A DNA stretch of 64,000 bases, from positions 1,364,001 to 1,428,000 of the forward strand of contig JAJKFH010004158.1 of the NCBI GenBank assembly GCA_023333565.1, given 5' to 3'. The notes under the pieces were generated by a model. That model was given only the letters and a program-made list of their open reading frames with translations. It did not search any database and was not told the origin of the DNA. The DNA is from Puffinus mauretanicus. Lineage: Eukaryota; Chordata; Aves; Procellariiformes; Procellariidae. Below, piece after piece: positions 1 through 11,300 of the stretch (position 1 is the first letter of the stretch; every line of letters begins with the position of its first letter). The translations under genes were made by a program, and so were the position numbers.

Positions 1-491
1 TCAAGCTTTTACTCAGAATCCATTTTTAAGTCAGATTCACTTGCATTTGAGGGAAGATCACATCAAAATTTGCATTTTTTTAAGACACTTGACTTAGAAC
101 TAGGAAGACAAAAGCAATATTACATTCACCTACCACACAAGAGGGGGGAGAGCAAATTTTCTACAAGTAATTAAAATCTTCTCCAACAGAAGAAAACCCC
201 CAAATTTCACCAAAACACAAAGACAGAATCTGACTGAAGGGCTCACTCTCACTTTAACCAACTCCTTTGCATTCTTTACCCCTTGGAAAGACAGCTAGAG
301 GACCTTCTGCTTGCCTAGCACCAAACAAAAGACTGGGGCACCTTCCTGAAATATGATGATCGTGGAAATTGCAGCTCCTAGACAGGGTGCTTAGAAAGCA
401 TTTTGCTGTCACTATCAACTAACCCTGAGTAATACACTTAAAGAAAACAAAGTCTGGGCATTGTTTTAAGTGTAGATTAGCACTGTGGAAC

Positions 492-513
492 TTTTTTTTT
501 TAAAAAAAAAAAA
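492..513. repeat. T10A12 palindromic tract
   Basis: Ten T are followed directly by twelve A, flanked by AAC and GTT, giving a near-perfect self-complementary AT tract. It is probably simple-sequence slippage. Confidence 0.8.
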
Positions 514-1003
514 GTTGGTGAAGCTATTTAAGAGGCAGCATGACCTTTGTAAGCTAAACTGACAATATATGGAACAGAGAGACTTTGCAAATATTTTAAA
601 AGATAAGCACATGTTTCTGATACATTTCAGGTTATAAACAAATACAGAGGTAATTCTGGAATGTAAGTACACTGATAAAGCAAAATTGTTAGGCTTATCA
701 AATACATATATTGTATCGTTAACTTTAAATGATACTCTTGTCATTTATAACCTAAAACTACCGAGTTGTTTCCCTTCCCCCTGTTACTTTGATGGCTAGA
801 AAGAAGCCACTGAACTACCAGAGTTCCTGCCGGAGAACACAGAGGTGGATTAGAAATTCAAATAAGTATTGTGTGACCTCGAGTGAGGCACGTCTTGATT
901 TTATTCACGTTTTATCACAGCTTGGAAAGAAAAGATCTCTTTGGCACTGTTTTTAGAAAAACTCCCAACTTTTCAAATACACCAAAACTTTTTTTCTTTT
1001 TTC

Positions 1004-1026
1004 TTTTTTTTTTTTTTTTTTTTTTT
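1004..1026. repeat. Poly-T run
   Basis: There are 23 consecutive T inside a longer T-rich stretch starting near 989. No retrotransposed gene copy is recognisable beside it, so I treat it as a mononucleotide repeat. Confidence 0.85.
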
Positions 1027-4000
1027 GCGGTTGCCTGCCTACAGTACAGGGAGTGTAGCTGGATTCCATACCTTATAGAAAATATAATGTTCTTCTTAGG
1101 TACGTTTTTCTTGTATAGTACAAATTACTTTGAACCTTTTAAAATAAGATGTCCCCCTGCTTAGCTGTACCACAGCGATAAGTACACGCGTGAGGCTCAA
1201 GCATTACCGCTATCTGTAGTAATACACTTGCTTACACAGTGTCCCAGGAAAAGTAATTTAACCATGCAGTTCAGCAAAGTTCATGAAAACATTCAACTCG
1301 GAATAAAGATAAGCAAAAAAGCTGCTATTCAGTTGCTCCAGTGTTACTTTTGTTACCAAAAAAAAGTCATTTTTGCATTTAGAAATGTATTTTAGCACAT
1401 ACTTTCTAAAATCTGCTCCGTTCAAAAGTAAGGGCTTCTTTCAAAACCATGTGTCCATGAAGCCTCCCAATTTGATGTTGCAGAAACCTGGACACAGTGC
1501 CTGTACCAGTGGGGGTCACTTTTCTTTTCATCCTGCCGGATCAGCTTTAATGACTTGATGTCAGGGAATATTTAGAGACAGCTCAAGAAGGGGAAAGTTG
1601 GAGCATGGCAGCAGGATTCCCTTCTTCTCTGTAGACAGATCACTGGAGCCTTTGATATGCAAAAACATTGTTTTCAGCTATGGCTTGAGATATAAAAGGG
1701 AAGTGCAAGATATCAAACAATCAAAACCTGAAGAAAACTATTCTAAGTCTAGAAAAGGGGGTGGGGGGTATAGTCTTAATCCACATTTTTGAAACAGTGT
1801 CGTCTTCTCCAAAGAGACCTCCTTTTATTTTTTTCTCTCTTGTTTTCATGTAATTTTGAGAGAAGGGATAAAAAAATTCCAAGAACTTAATGAGCTTTAG
1901 TGCTTTCATTTTAATCCTACACATTACTGCTATTATAATAGCGGCAATAAATGAAGGGATGACTATCAAATGGAGCAAAGAGGAAACAGTTTATATGCTA
2001 GAAAGGTAAAACAAACGAACTTACTTTCTCGGGTGTGCATATGTAATATATGCATACTAGAGCCTCTCTTTTGCTTAATACCAACATGTTTTTTACAGCT
2101 CTAAAAGGTCTAAAGAAAATTTATGGGGTTTTTTTTTTTAAGTACTTAAAAGTTATTGTAGCCTTCAAAGGCCTATTTAACAAATTTATACTCCTGCTTC
2201 ACGATATACCTCCAGAAAACTCCCTCTATCACAACTTCACGTTAGTTCCTAAGAGATGCCGTTTTTCATACAGCTGTTAAGCATCTGTTTATTTCAAAGT
2301 TTTAGGAATAGAGCCTGGATTTCTTTTCCCAAACACTTCAGTAATACAGACCAAGAAAACTGGACACTGCAAGAATATGGAGCCTTTTTGTTCCATTTTA
2401 TACTGATTGCATAATTTGCCCAAATTACATAAGTTACCAAAAAATATGCATTCCCTTATATTCTAAAATGTGACCACACAGGCTGAGTTTTCGCCTTAAA
2501 TAAACCATACATTAAATTACTCATTTATGCCACAGTGGGGGTCTCTCATTTTAAGTGACTATTTTCATTACACAACTGCTGAAAACAAGGTGCAAAAACA
2601 AAGCTCAGATGAGCATGAAAGCAGCATCAGGAAAAAAAAGGCTTGGCCATTCCTTCGCTAGACAGTCACACCATCTCTACAGTGGGAGGCTTTTTTTTTT
2701 TTTAATGGTCAACATTTTTCTGTGAAAAAGAACAGCATAGTTTGTATCTGTGTCAATAACTTTGTATCATTGCGTATTTCCTGTTGCTGTAGGAGTATTG
2801 CTGATCTATTTAATGATGGACCTGCTTCAAATTGCAAAAGACAGCTTTAAAACAGAGACTGTTTCTGTTTAGGTCTCGTATTTTATGAAGGACCAGAAGC
2901 TACTCTAGTGAAGCTCAGAGGAAGGCAGCTAAGCAAGCACTACTCAGTATGCTGTTTCTTCCTAGCATTTCAGTTCTGAGGATTGTGCTCAGTTTTCTAG
3001 ACAACATGAAGTCACAAAAGGGAGAAGCAAGTAAACGTTAAGGATTTTTTAATTTCAGATTTAACCGCTTCTATTTCACACATCCTACCTATATGCTCTC
3101 AGGGAACACAGACTTGGTATCTCACGGTGGATACTCTCTGCAATAGTGATATGAAGTAGCCCAAGTTAAAAATACCATTCAAAAATAACCCAGTAATTAG
3201 AGTTCTTCAAGAAACAGGAACAGCCAAGACTGAAAATATTTTTCTTTTTTTGAAATTAGAAAAATCAGATAAAATGCTAATCTAAACACCAATTCCACTG
3301 TGCAAAGTGACAAATACAATAGCCTAAAAGTTCAGACCGCAAATCGAGCACATTTCATGGACAAAATCCAGATACGTATCTCTGTTGCCAAGAGTTGATA
3401 CAGATGCCTAGCTAGCCCCCAGTTCAGAATCAGCATGTTGCAGATGTGAAATATTAATACAGTCTTTTAGCAAAAACGTTTTCCCTTTCATCCAGTAACT
3501 ACTGAATGGTAATTAGCTCTCCTTACATTTAAGGCCAAGGAGAGGCTCATCATCTACCTCAGTTTACCAAGAACACAAAGCAAGCAACCATTTTGGCCTC
3601 CTCCAAGGAGGCAGGACTGGCATTTGTAATCAGATGGGAAACAATTTACAACTATTTTGTTACTGTCTGTCCATTCAAGATGACTTTGATCTCTGCTGAA
3701 AGAAAGGAAAACCTAGTTCCAGCAAAACTGCAGTAACATGAGATTAAACAGCAAAACGTTTTCTTAAAGAGCTCTGTGTTTTGCTGAAATAGCAATATTT
3801 TGGGAAAACAAGATGTGCTAGTCATGTATACAATAAGCATAGCCTGATTTATATAGGGGATGCCACACAACTCTGAATACTAGTGTCCACCTGTTGTTAT
3901 TAATACCATTTTTTTTCTGTTTGTTTTTACTTTCACAGGAAATAGAATTCAAGGAAAGCTTTAAAAGGGGAGTTTTCTGGGAAGGAAATCATATTTTTGT

Positions 4001-4779
4001 GGGGGTTTTTTGATGAAGAAAACCATCTGAATTGCCTGATGTTTCTACGGTAGAGTAACTTGCGTTCTTGCAGCGCAGGAGGAATTCTTTCCTGCATTAC
4101 AAATTTGGAAGAAGTGTTAAAAGTGAGAGTCGGAAAACGGCGCTCTCCAAGAGGCGTGGATGTATCAGGATGTAGCTACTGTACAAAGCTTACACTTGGA
4201 TAATTCTGGACAGGAAAAAGCAGCCCCTTTCGTGACCTCCTGAAGAGGCTGCCATCCTTCAAGCCTCAGCATAATGAATGGTTTCCCTCACGCGGCGCTG
4301 AAGTTACCACCTCCGACTACTACGCTGCACAGAAGAGTTTTTAAGAGTTACAAAGAAAGTAGTTCCTGCTAAAGGCATTAAACCAAACAAAAGAGGCTCT
4401 TCATTCACAGACTTTACACGAGGACAAAAATAGAGGGAAGCTGAAGCTTTTCTACGCCCCGGCCTGGTGTGCTTATGTACCATGATAAATCTTGGTCGGA
4501 ATGCTCATTGAGTATCGTGCCAGGAAACACACACCACCGAGAAGGACCATCTGAGTAAACACCACCAAGAAAAACACGGCTCCATGGAGTAAACCGTAAG
4601 AGTGACTCGCGAGAAAGACATTCCTTTACTGGATATCCTCAAGCACAAAATTTACTCATACCTTTAAATACGGTAGGATCAATATTAATTTCTTTTCCTT
4701 TTCGTGCCTCAGAGAATAAAGTCCAATTAATATATGAACCCACAAGAGAAAAGGTCATGACATCGCTTAATGCATAGGT

Positions 4780-5080
4780 CATCTTGCAGAAGTTCTCACA
4801 ACCCTAATTACAATGGTAATTGAATTATGTTGTCTTAAAAGCTATAAAAATGCTAATTACCTGAGCTCAATATACAAACACACTACCAATGCAAAGTACA
4901 ATTTCAGTCTCAAGAGTTAATTTATATTATCCTACCCTGCACAGTTTGAACTAATAAGATGGGAAAGTGTGGTTAAACCTGCCAAATAGTCTCTTATTAG
5001 TGTACTGCTTAGTAAGACGACTGTTGAGAATGACAAATATTTAAACATGAAATTAAGCATGTAATGAAATATTCCATCCA
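4780..5080. promoter_or_regulatory. TAAT-motif cluster, candidate enhancer
   Basis: About 1 kb before the FLRT3 coding exon there is a CpG-poor patch with several TAATTA/TAATT cores. It includes a 6-bp inverted pair AATTAC-AATG-GTAATT (4806-4821) and another CTAATTAC at 4853-4860. Such cores are bound by homeodomain proteins. That this is an enhancer of FLRT3 is inference only; AT-rich DNA yields such motifs by chance. Confidence 0.25.
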
Positions 5081-5790
5081 GTCAACCAGAAAGCCATAGC
5101 TCTACCAGCTACGTCGGGTTGTTAGCTACCTACCAATTGTAACATTCACCTTTCGAAACATTCCAGTTCAAAACCCAAGAAAAGTAGGCTGCAGTATTTG
5201 TAAGATAGACAACGTGACGTTGAGCACTCGGAAGACCTTGGAAAAAAGTCTTTAGCTGGCCCTTGCTCTTTTGTCTGCATTTTATGCTTTGCCATTAGGA
5301 CTTTTTTGAACCTCCAAAATAGCTACCACTGAAACTTGTGAGTTTGGTTAAGAGTTTTATAGTTCACTTAAGGGCTCCTGGGTGGTTAGCTGGCTTAGGA
5401 ATTACTTCTTATCTTTCAGATATGGAATGATTTACTTGAACTCTGGTGTGACTTCAGCTCTGTACTTATCTGGTATCTGCAAACAAAGATTGTCTCTACA
5501 CACGAAATGTGAGGGAATCCTTAGAAAGAGCCTTCTTGCTTAAGCAAAACAACTCACAGATCAGACATACTACATTATATTATTTTCAATTACTATGCAG
5601 AATAACCTCTTAACTTAATTGAATTAGTACAAGAAGTAGTACAATTATTGATGTAAGGAAAAGAAAGTAAAATGTGTCTATGAGCTTGAATTTTAGTTTA
5701 ATACGCATGTTTCAGATGTCTTCGGTAATGTTGAAGTTGAATTTTCATTGCAGTTTCTTCACTGATGATCTGGATAATTTTGTTTGTTTG

Positions 5791-5845
5791 GTTTTTTTAG
5801 ATTGTTGAAGATCAGAACTGTATACAAATCTCATCATTCCTGACC
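5791..5845 (+). other. FLRT3: Splice acceptor and 5' UTR of the FLRT3 coding exon
   Basis: A pyrimidine-rich tract ending in TTTTTTTAG at 5792-5800 precedes ATTGTTGAAGATC, so the exon most likely starts at 5801 with 45 bases of 5' UTR before the ATG. A second acceptor-like TTTTCATTGCAG ends at 5753 and could give a slightly longer exon. The start context is tgaccATGa, with a purine at -3. FLRT-family coding sequences typically lie in a single exon behind noncoding 5' exons, which fits this arrangement. Confidence 0.7.
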
Positions 5846-7795
5846 ATGATTAGTGTAACCTGGAGCATCTTCCTAGTTTGGACTAAAATAGGGCTGTTAC
5901 TTGACATGGCACCTTATTCTGTTAGTGCCAAACCATGCCCTTCAGTATGTCGCTGTGATATGGGTTTCATATATTGTAATGATCGCGATTTGACGTCTAT
6001 TCCTACAGGAATCCCAGAGGATGCTACTACCCTCTTCCTTCAGAACAATCAAATAAATAATGCTGGGATTCCTTCAGAACTGAAGAACTTGCTTAGGGTG
6101 GAAAGAATATATTTATACCACAACAGCCTAGATGAATTCCCCACTAACCTCCCTAAGTACGTTAAGGAACTGCATTTGCAGGAGAATAATATAAGGACCA
6201 TTACTTATGATTCACTTTCACAAATTCCTTATCTGGAAGAACTGCATTTGGATGATAATTCTGTTTCCGCTGTTAGCATCGAGGATGGAGCTTTCCGGGA
6301 CAACATCTATCTCAGACTTCTTTTTCTCTCTCGAAATCACCTTAGCACCATTCCCTGGGGTTTGCCTAAAACGATAGAAGAGCTACGCTTGGATGACAAT
6401 CGTATTTCCACGATTTCAGAGCTGTCCCTTCAAGACCTTACAAATCTAAAACGCCTTGTTTTAGACGGAAATCTTCTAAATAATCATGGATTAGGAGACA
6501 AAGTCTTCATGAATCTAGTCAATCTTACAGAACTGTCATTGGTCCGGAATTCGCTCACAGCCGCACCGGTAAATTTGCCGGGAACAAACCTAAGAAAGCT
6601 TTATCTTCAAGAAAACCACATCAACCGTGTGCCACCCAATGCTTTCTCTTACTTAAGGCAGTTGTATCGACTAGATATGTCCAATAACAATCTCAGCAAT
6701 TTACCTCAGGGCGTCTTCGATGATCTGGACAACATAACTCAACTGTTTCTTCGCAACAACCCTTGGCACTGCGGGTGCAAAATGAAATGGGTACGCGACT
6801 GGTTACAGTCATTGCCTTTAAAAGTTAACGTACGTGGACTGATGTGTCAGGCACCAGAGAAAGTACGTGGAATGGCTATCAAAGACCTCAACGCGGAACT
6901 ATTTGATTGTAAGGACGATGGCATGATAAGCACCATCCAAATCACTACTGTGGTACCAAACACGTTATACCCGGCCCAGGGACACCGGCCGGTTTCTGTG
7001 ACCAAACAACCAGACATCAAGACTCCCAACCTAAATAAAAACTACAGAACCACAGCAAGCCCGGTCCGTAAAATCATTACGATATTCGTGAAATCCGTAA
7101 GCACGGAGACTATTCACATCTCCTGGAAAGTTGCACTACCAATGACTGCTTTAAGACTGAGCTGGCTCAAGATGGGCCACAGCCCTGCCTTTGGATCTAT
7201 AACTGAAACGATAGTTACGGGCGACAGAAACGACTATTTGCTCACGGCTCTCGAACCGGAATCGCCATACCGTGTATGCATGGTTCCCATGGAAACCAGC
7301 AACATCTATCTCTCCGACGAAACGCCCGAGTGCATTGAGACCGAGACGGCACCTCTGAAGATGTACAACCCTACCACGACCCTCAACCGGGAGCAGGAGA
7401 AAGAACCTTACAAAAACTCCAGCTTGCCCTTGGCCGCCATCATCGGCGGCGCGGTGGCGCTGGTGGCCATAGCGCTGCTGGCCCTGGTCTGCTGGTACGT
7501 CCACAGAAACGGGTCCCTGTTCTCCCGGAACTGCGCCTACAGCAAGGGACGCCGGAGAAAAGACGACTACGCCGAAGCGGGAACCAAGAAGGATAACTCC
7601 ATCCTAGAAATCAGGGAGACTTCTTTCCAGATGATACCAATAACCAACGACCAAGTGTCCAAGGAGGAATTTGTAATACACACCATTTTCCCGCCTAACG
7701 GCATGAATCTGTACAAGAACAGCCACAGTGAAAGCAGTAGTAACAGGAGCTACAGAGACAGTGGTATTCCAGATTCAGATCATTCACACTCATGA
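5846..7795 (+). CDS. FLRT3: Fibronectin leucine-rich transmembrane protein 3 (FLRT3), complete
   Basis: This is a type I membrane adhesion protein. Known family roles are repulsive axon guidance through UNC5 receptors, trans-synaptic binding to latrophilins, modulation of FGF receptor signalling and control of cell adhesion; in chick it acts in limb-bud outgrowth. The uninterrupted 649-residue frame has the full family order. There is a signal peptide (about 1-28) and an N-terminal LRR cap with cysteines 31, 35, 37 and 44. About ten leucine-rich repeats follow (about 57-300), then a C-terminal cap with cysteines 309, 311, 334 and 355 after an NPWHCGC motif. A fibronectin type III domain (about 405-505) leads to one membrane helix (about 528-551) and a basic [12 protein letters not shown] juxtamembrane start of a ~98-residue tail. 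N-glycosylation sequons occur at N226, N282, N296 and N524. Length matches the vertebrate family (649). No frameshift or missing cysteine is seen. The start gives the expected signal peptide. FLRT1 and FLRT2 fit the sequence less well. Confidence 0.98.
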   Translation: MISVTWSIFLVWTKIGLLLDMAPYSVSAKPCPSVCRCDMGFIYCNDRDLTSIPTGIPEDATTLFLQNNQINNAGIPSELKNLLRVERIYLYHNSLDEFPTNLPKYVKELHLQENNIRTITYDSLSQIPYLEELHLDDNSVSAVSIEDGAFRDNIYLRLLFLSRNHLSTIPWGLPKTIEELRLDDNRISTISELSLQDLTNLKRLVLDGNLLNNHGLGDKVFMNLVNLTELSLVRNSLTAAPVNLPGTNLRKLYLQENHINRVPPNAFSYLRQLYRLDMSNNNLSNLPQGVFDDLDNITQLFLRNNPWHCGCKMKWVRDWLQSLPLKVNVRGLMCQAPEKVRGMAIKDLNAELFDCKDDGMISTIQITTVVPNTLYPAQGHRPVSVTKQPDIKTPNLNKNYRTTASPVRKIITIFVKSVSTETIHISWKVALPMTALRLSWLKMGHSPAFGSITETIVTGDRNDYLLTALEPESPYRVCMVPMETSNIYLSDETPECIETETAPLKMYNPTTTLNREQEKEPYKNSSLPLAAIIGGAVALVAIALLALVCWYVHRNGSLFSRNCAYSKGRRRKDDYAEAGTKKDNSILEIRETSFQMIPITNDQVSKEEFVIHTIFPPNGMNLYKNSHSESSSNRSYRDSGIPDSDHSHS

Positions 7796-8370
7796 TACTG
7801 AAGGACACAAAAGACTGGTTTGGGTTTTGTTGGTTTTTTTGGTTTGGTTTTGTTTTTTAAAGAAAACGAGAAAAGACTGACTTAACGGTTGCTGTTCTAC
7901 TGCAAAACACTGGATTAAAAGACTGACAAAGCAATGTACTGTACATTTGCCATATAATTTATATTTAAGAACTTTTTATTAAAAGTTTCAAATTTCAGGC
8001 TACTGCTGCGATTAATGTAGTGGGGATACCTGACCACAATTCTATATTTTAGTATTTTTTAGTAATTTGTACTGTATTTTCCTTGCTAATATTGAAGTTA
8101 CAGACCATTTAACTTTTGTGTTCTACTGAGTAAGATGACTTGTTGACTGTGAAAGTGAATTTTCTTGCCGTGTTGAGCAGTCAGAACATTCATCTGAGAT
8201 CCTTGTAAGTGTAAGCACAGGCCATTTTTCACTTTGGTATCAATAAAATAATGTTGAACCTGGCAAATCAGGAAGATCAAGAAGTGGTTGCAAAAACTCA
8301 CAGAACTTCCAACGTTGGGTCTATTAAATCTGTAAACCACAACAATATTCAATAAACAAAAATGCGTGTA
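7796..8370 (+). other. FLRT3: FLRT3 3' UTR with candidate poly(A) signals
   Basis: Downstream of the TGA is AT-rich noncoding DNA with ATTAAA at 7914-7919 and 7978-7983, AATAAA at 8242-8247 and AATAAA at 8351-8356. The block from about 7,900 to 8,110 looks like conserved FLRT3 3' UTR. The true cleavage site cannot be fixed from sequence alone; the end given covers the last AATAAA. A minus-strand open frame over 8098-8412 is a shadow of this region. Confidence 0.6.
7817..7858. repeat. G/T-rich low-complexity tract in the FLRT3 3' UTR
   Basis: Alternating GG/GGG and T-runs begin 22 bases after the stop codon. The same style of tract recurs at 12.0, 30.9, 43.2 and 49.8 kb, so it is a local simple repeat in the transcript. 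Confidence 0.75.
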
Positions 8371-11300
8371 GTAATGGGCAATATCAGCTGTCTGGATATA
8401 TCCATTCAACAATGGTGAAATCCAATTTAAACGGAAATAATCAAATCAATGACATGCATGAGACTGAAGCGGTTGACACGTGTAAAAAAAAAAAATTGAT
8501 CCCTGGAAGAAAGTATAACAAAATTCCTAACAAGGAATTTAAAAATACATGCTAGGCTCTACCAACCAAGGGGGTAGATGTGGTTTAGGGATAGATTTCT
8601 GGTTATCGAAGCCAGCCGTCTGCTTATTACAGAGAAAACAGTGATGGATGGTCACAGGCGTTTGAGAGGCAAGGGCAGGAGGACAGAGACTGCTTTGAAC
8701 AGGAAGAGGGTTTGAAGTGCAGTTTTGTAAAGAAAAAGAGAAGGACAAAAAACCCAGGCAATATAAGCAAGGTCTCAAAAACTTTAGTCACGAAGGTAAA
8801 CAAACAATTGGGGAATACAGCTATTTTAAAGCGTATACTCCAACAGTATACAGGTATGTGTTCGATATACTGCCATTACAGTCGGGAATACTGCCCATTA
8901 CTGTCACAGTTTTCCAAAAATTCCTTAATAAATCTGTAAGGTAACATGTTTCTTTCTGTCTTCCTACTGAACTATGAGCTATTTCACCTTTAAACCCCAA
9001 GCCACTCTTTGTTGCCATAACCATTTGTTTCTTCAACTAAAAACCAAAGTGCTTTGTATGCCCTTTGGCCTCTTGTATGTGCCTTGATCCAACGCTACAT
9101 GTATCAAGCTTTTAAAAACTAAAAAAAAAAAGAGGAAAAAAAAATAAAATACCCACTTTTTCATACGTAACTTAACTATGAAAAATATTGGTCTTATTGA
9201 TGAATAAAGTTGGAAAAAGTAGTTCAAAATAATGCCACACACCTGCAGTGCACTAATAGGAAACCCACTCGGAAGCTACTACTATTCAGGTCATGAGCTT
9301 CACTTTTTTCTTTGTTCAACTTGACAGTATCACACTTCCAGGGTTTCTTTATTACAAATTACTCGGAAAACAAGTTTTCACAACTTTGAAGTGTGTCAAC
9401 AATGAAAGGGAGGGAAGGCATGGAGTTACAACCTTCTGAGATAGGATTTCTTTTTCAACACAAACGGCAAATAAAAAGAAAAATACTTAATATTTTGGAC
9501 AATACCTCAGACAAGAAGGCATGTATACCAAATGCAATTCAATTTTAAGAGAATTTTAGCAGTGCTTGGCCTGTCCGTTTCCCTAAGAGTGGTAAAAGAT
9601 GGAAGATGACAAGAAAAAACAGTGACAAACACCGAGACTGATGGTTTCAGCAGTCAGCCTGCAAACAATTCTCCTGCCAGGGATCCATCTAACTCCACAG
9701 ACCCAAAAACTTCCAGTAACACGCAGCTCTTTTCATCCTCATTTTCCAGATGTGCCCAGGGAAGTTCCTCTCCAAACCCCCTGTGCCATGGTACTTTCTT
9801 CAACCTCACCTTCAAAAATGCCTCCTGCAGTTCCTGAGCAGTGGAGGAGACCCGGATGGAGGAGCAGCACTGTGCTTCCCTACCGACCTTACACAAATCA
9901 CGTCTTCTCCTTCACATGGAGCACTGATTGGATCCACGATGCCAAAAGTAACAGACAGGGCATGTTATGCTAAACAATTATTTGCTCAGCTCAGTGTAAT
10001 GCACTAAACAAGTCTATTTTGCTTTATTTTTCCATCAGGTACAAATCTAGGGAAGGGCAAGACTAAGCACGCGGAGCCTCATTACGTTCCTGTGCAAAAG
10101 GCTTCCTGAGCAGTAAGCGGGAAAGGAAAACCAACACAGATGGAGAAGACGGACCTGGGTTTCATCTAAGCTAGCATATAGGGACCCCTTATATCAGAGA
10201 CACATTTAATGGCTGGCTCACTGGCAATAGCTTACTAGTTCTTTGCCATCAGCTCTCCAATAACAAAATTACATAGGTTTTGCTGGATTTTCAAGTGATT
10301 TACATGAAAACCTCTCTCCTAGTTAACTCCAAATTTGTATTGTGAAAAGGGTAAAGTAACACTCCATGAGTACCCTCCCATGCCTCTTCTGAGGCACCTC
10401 GGCCGGAGGTAGCCTCCTAATGGTACATACCATCTACCGTGCATCTCGGGTGATGCCACGCAAAGGTCATATGGGCTATAAAGAAGTTGCCATTGGAGGA
10501 GGAGATAATTGCATGTGAACCTTAAGTACGAGGACTTTTCATGTGAAGTTTATGCACTGTGAGGCAGTAGTATGCAAATCCAAAGCAACTTAAACAAGTT
10601 GGCCTGGTTGTTCCTGGTTCACCTCCAGCAGAAAGAGAGTGAAAACCTGGACAAGCGATTCTGTCTGCCGCAGAGAACCAGGCCAGCTTTGCAGGGAGAG
10701 CTGGTGTCCTCCCACCGCAACTGATGTCAATGGAAAAAATGGCACATCCATGCGTACGAGATCTTCCTTAAGTTTTACAGCAACTTTTATGCAACATGCA
10801 TAATATTAAGGCTAATTTGGCAAGTGAAAGATTGATTTCAAACTAAGCTCTGCGTTTTTTTCTTTTGATATTTATACAAATTTCTGTTCTGCTCCATGTC
10901 ATGCCTGTCTCTCCAAGATTCTTCTACTTACCATAGCGCTGCAGTTACAGCATGCAATGCTCTCTAGCACCATGCATAAATCCATTCTATTAGACAGTTA
11001 CATACATAGGCAAATCGGATTACTACATTGAGCAGTTTACTCAACACATTTATCAAAATAACATTAATCCACATTACATTTATCTCAAATAAGTTTCTAA
11101 TTCCATGTTATTGCAGTGTACTGTTCCATATTTAATTGTGGAGCAAGGAGTGGAATTTTTTTCAGCGTTGCCTAAACCTACGTGCAGAGTTAATTTAATC
11201 AGCATCCTCCATATTAAAATACTGTGCCAAGTATCTTTTACATTCTTTATTATTGTCCCTTTTTTTTTTTAAATTTATATTGCCATCCTGAATTGCTCAC

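Larger units (their letters stand above)
1..5790. other. Noncoding DNA upstream of the FLRT3 coding exon
   Basis: No reading frame here resembles a known protein; the short open frames (up to 93 codons) are AT-rich and compositionally biased. The stretch includes a T10A12 palindrome near 492-513, a 23-base T run at 1004-1026 and a TAAT-rich patch near 4.8-5.0 kb. FLRT3 in other vertebrates has upstream 5' UTR exons, so this is probably FLRT3 intron or 5' flank. I could not identify a first exon, and there is no CpG island of the kind expected at its promoter, so the promoter may lie outside the window. Confidence 0.6.

Noticed and set aside
7151..7504. 117-codon minus-strand frame
   Set aside because: It lies antisense within the FLRT3 coding sequence, in its CpG-rich portion; a shadow frame.
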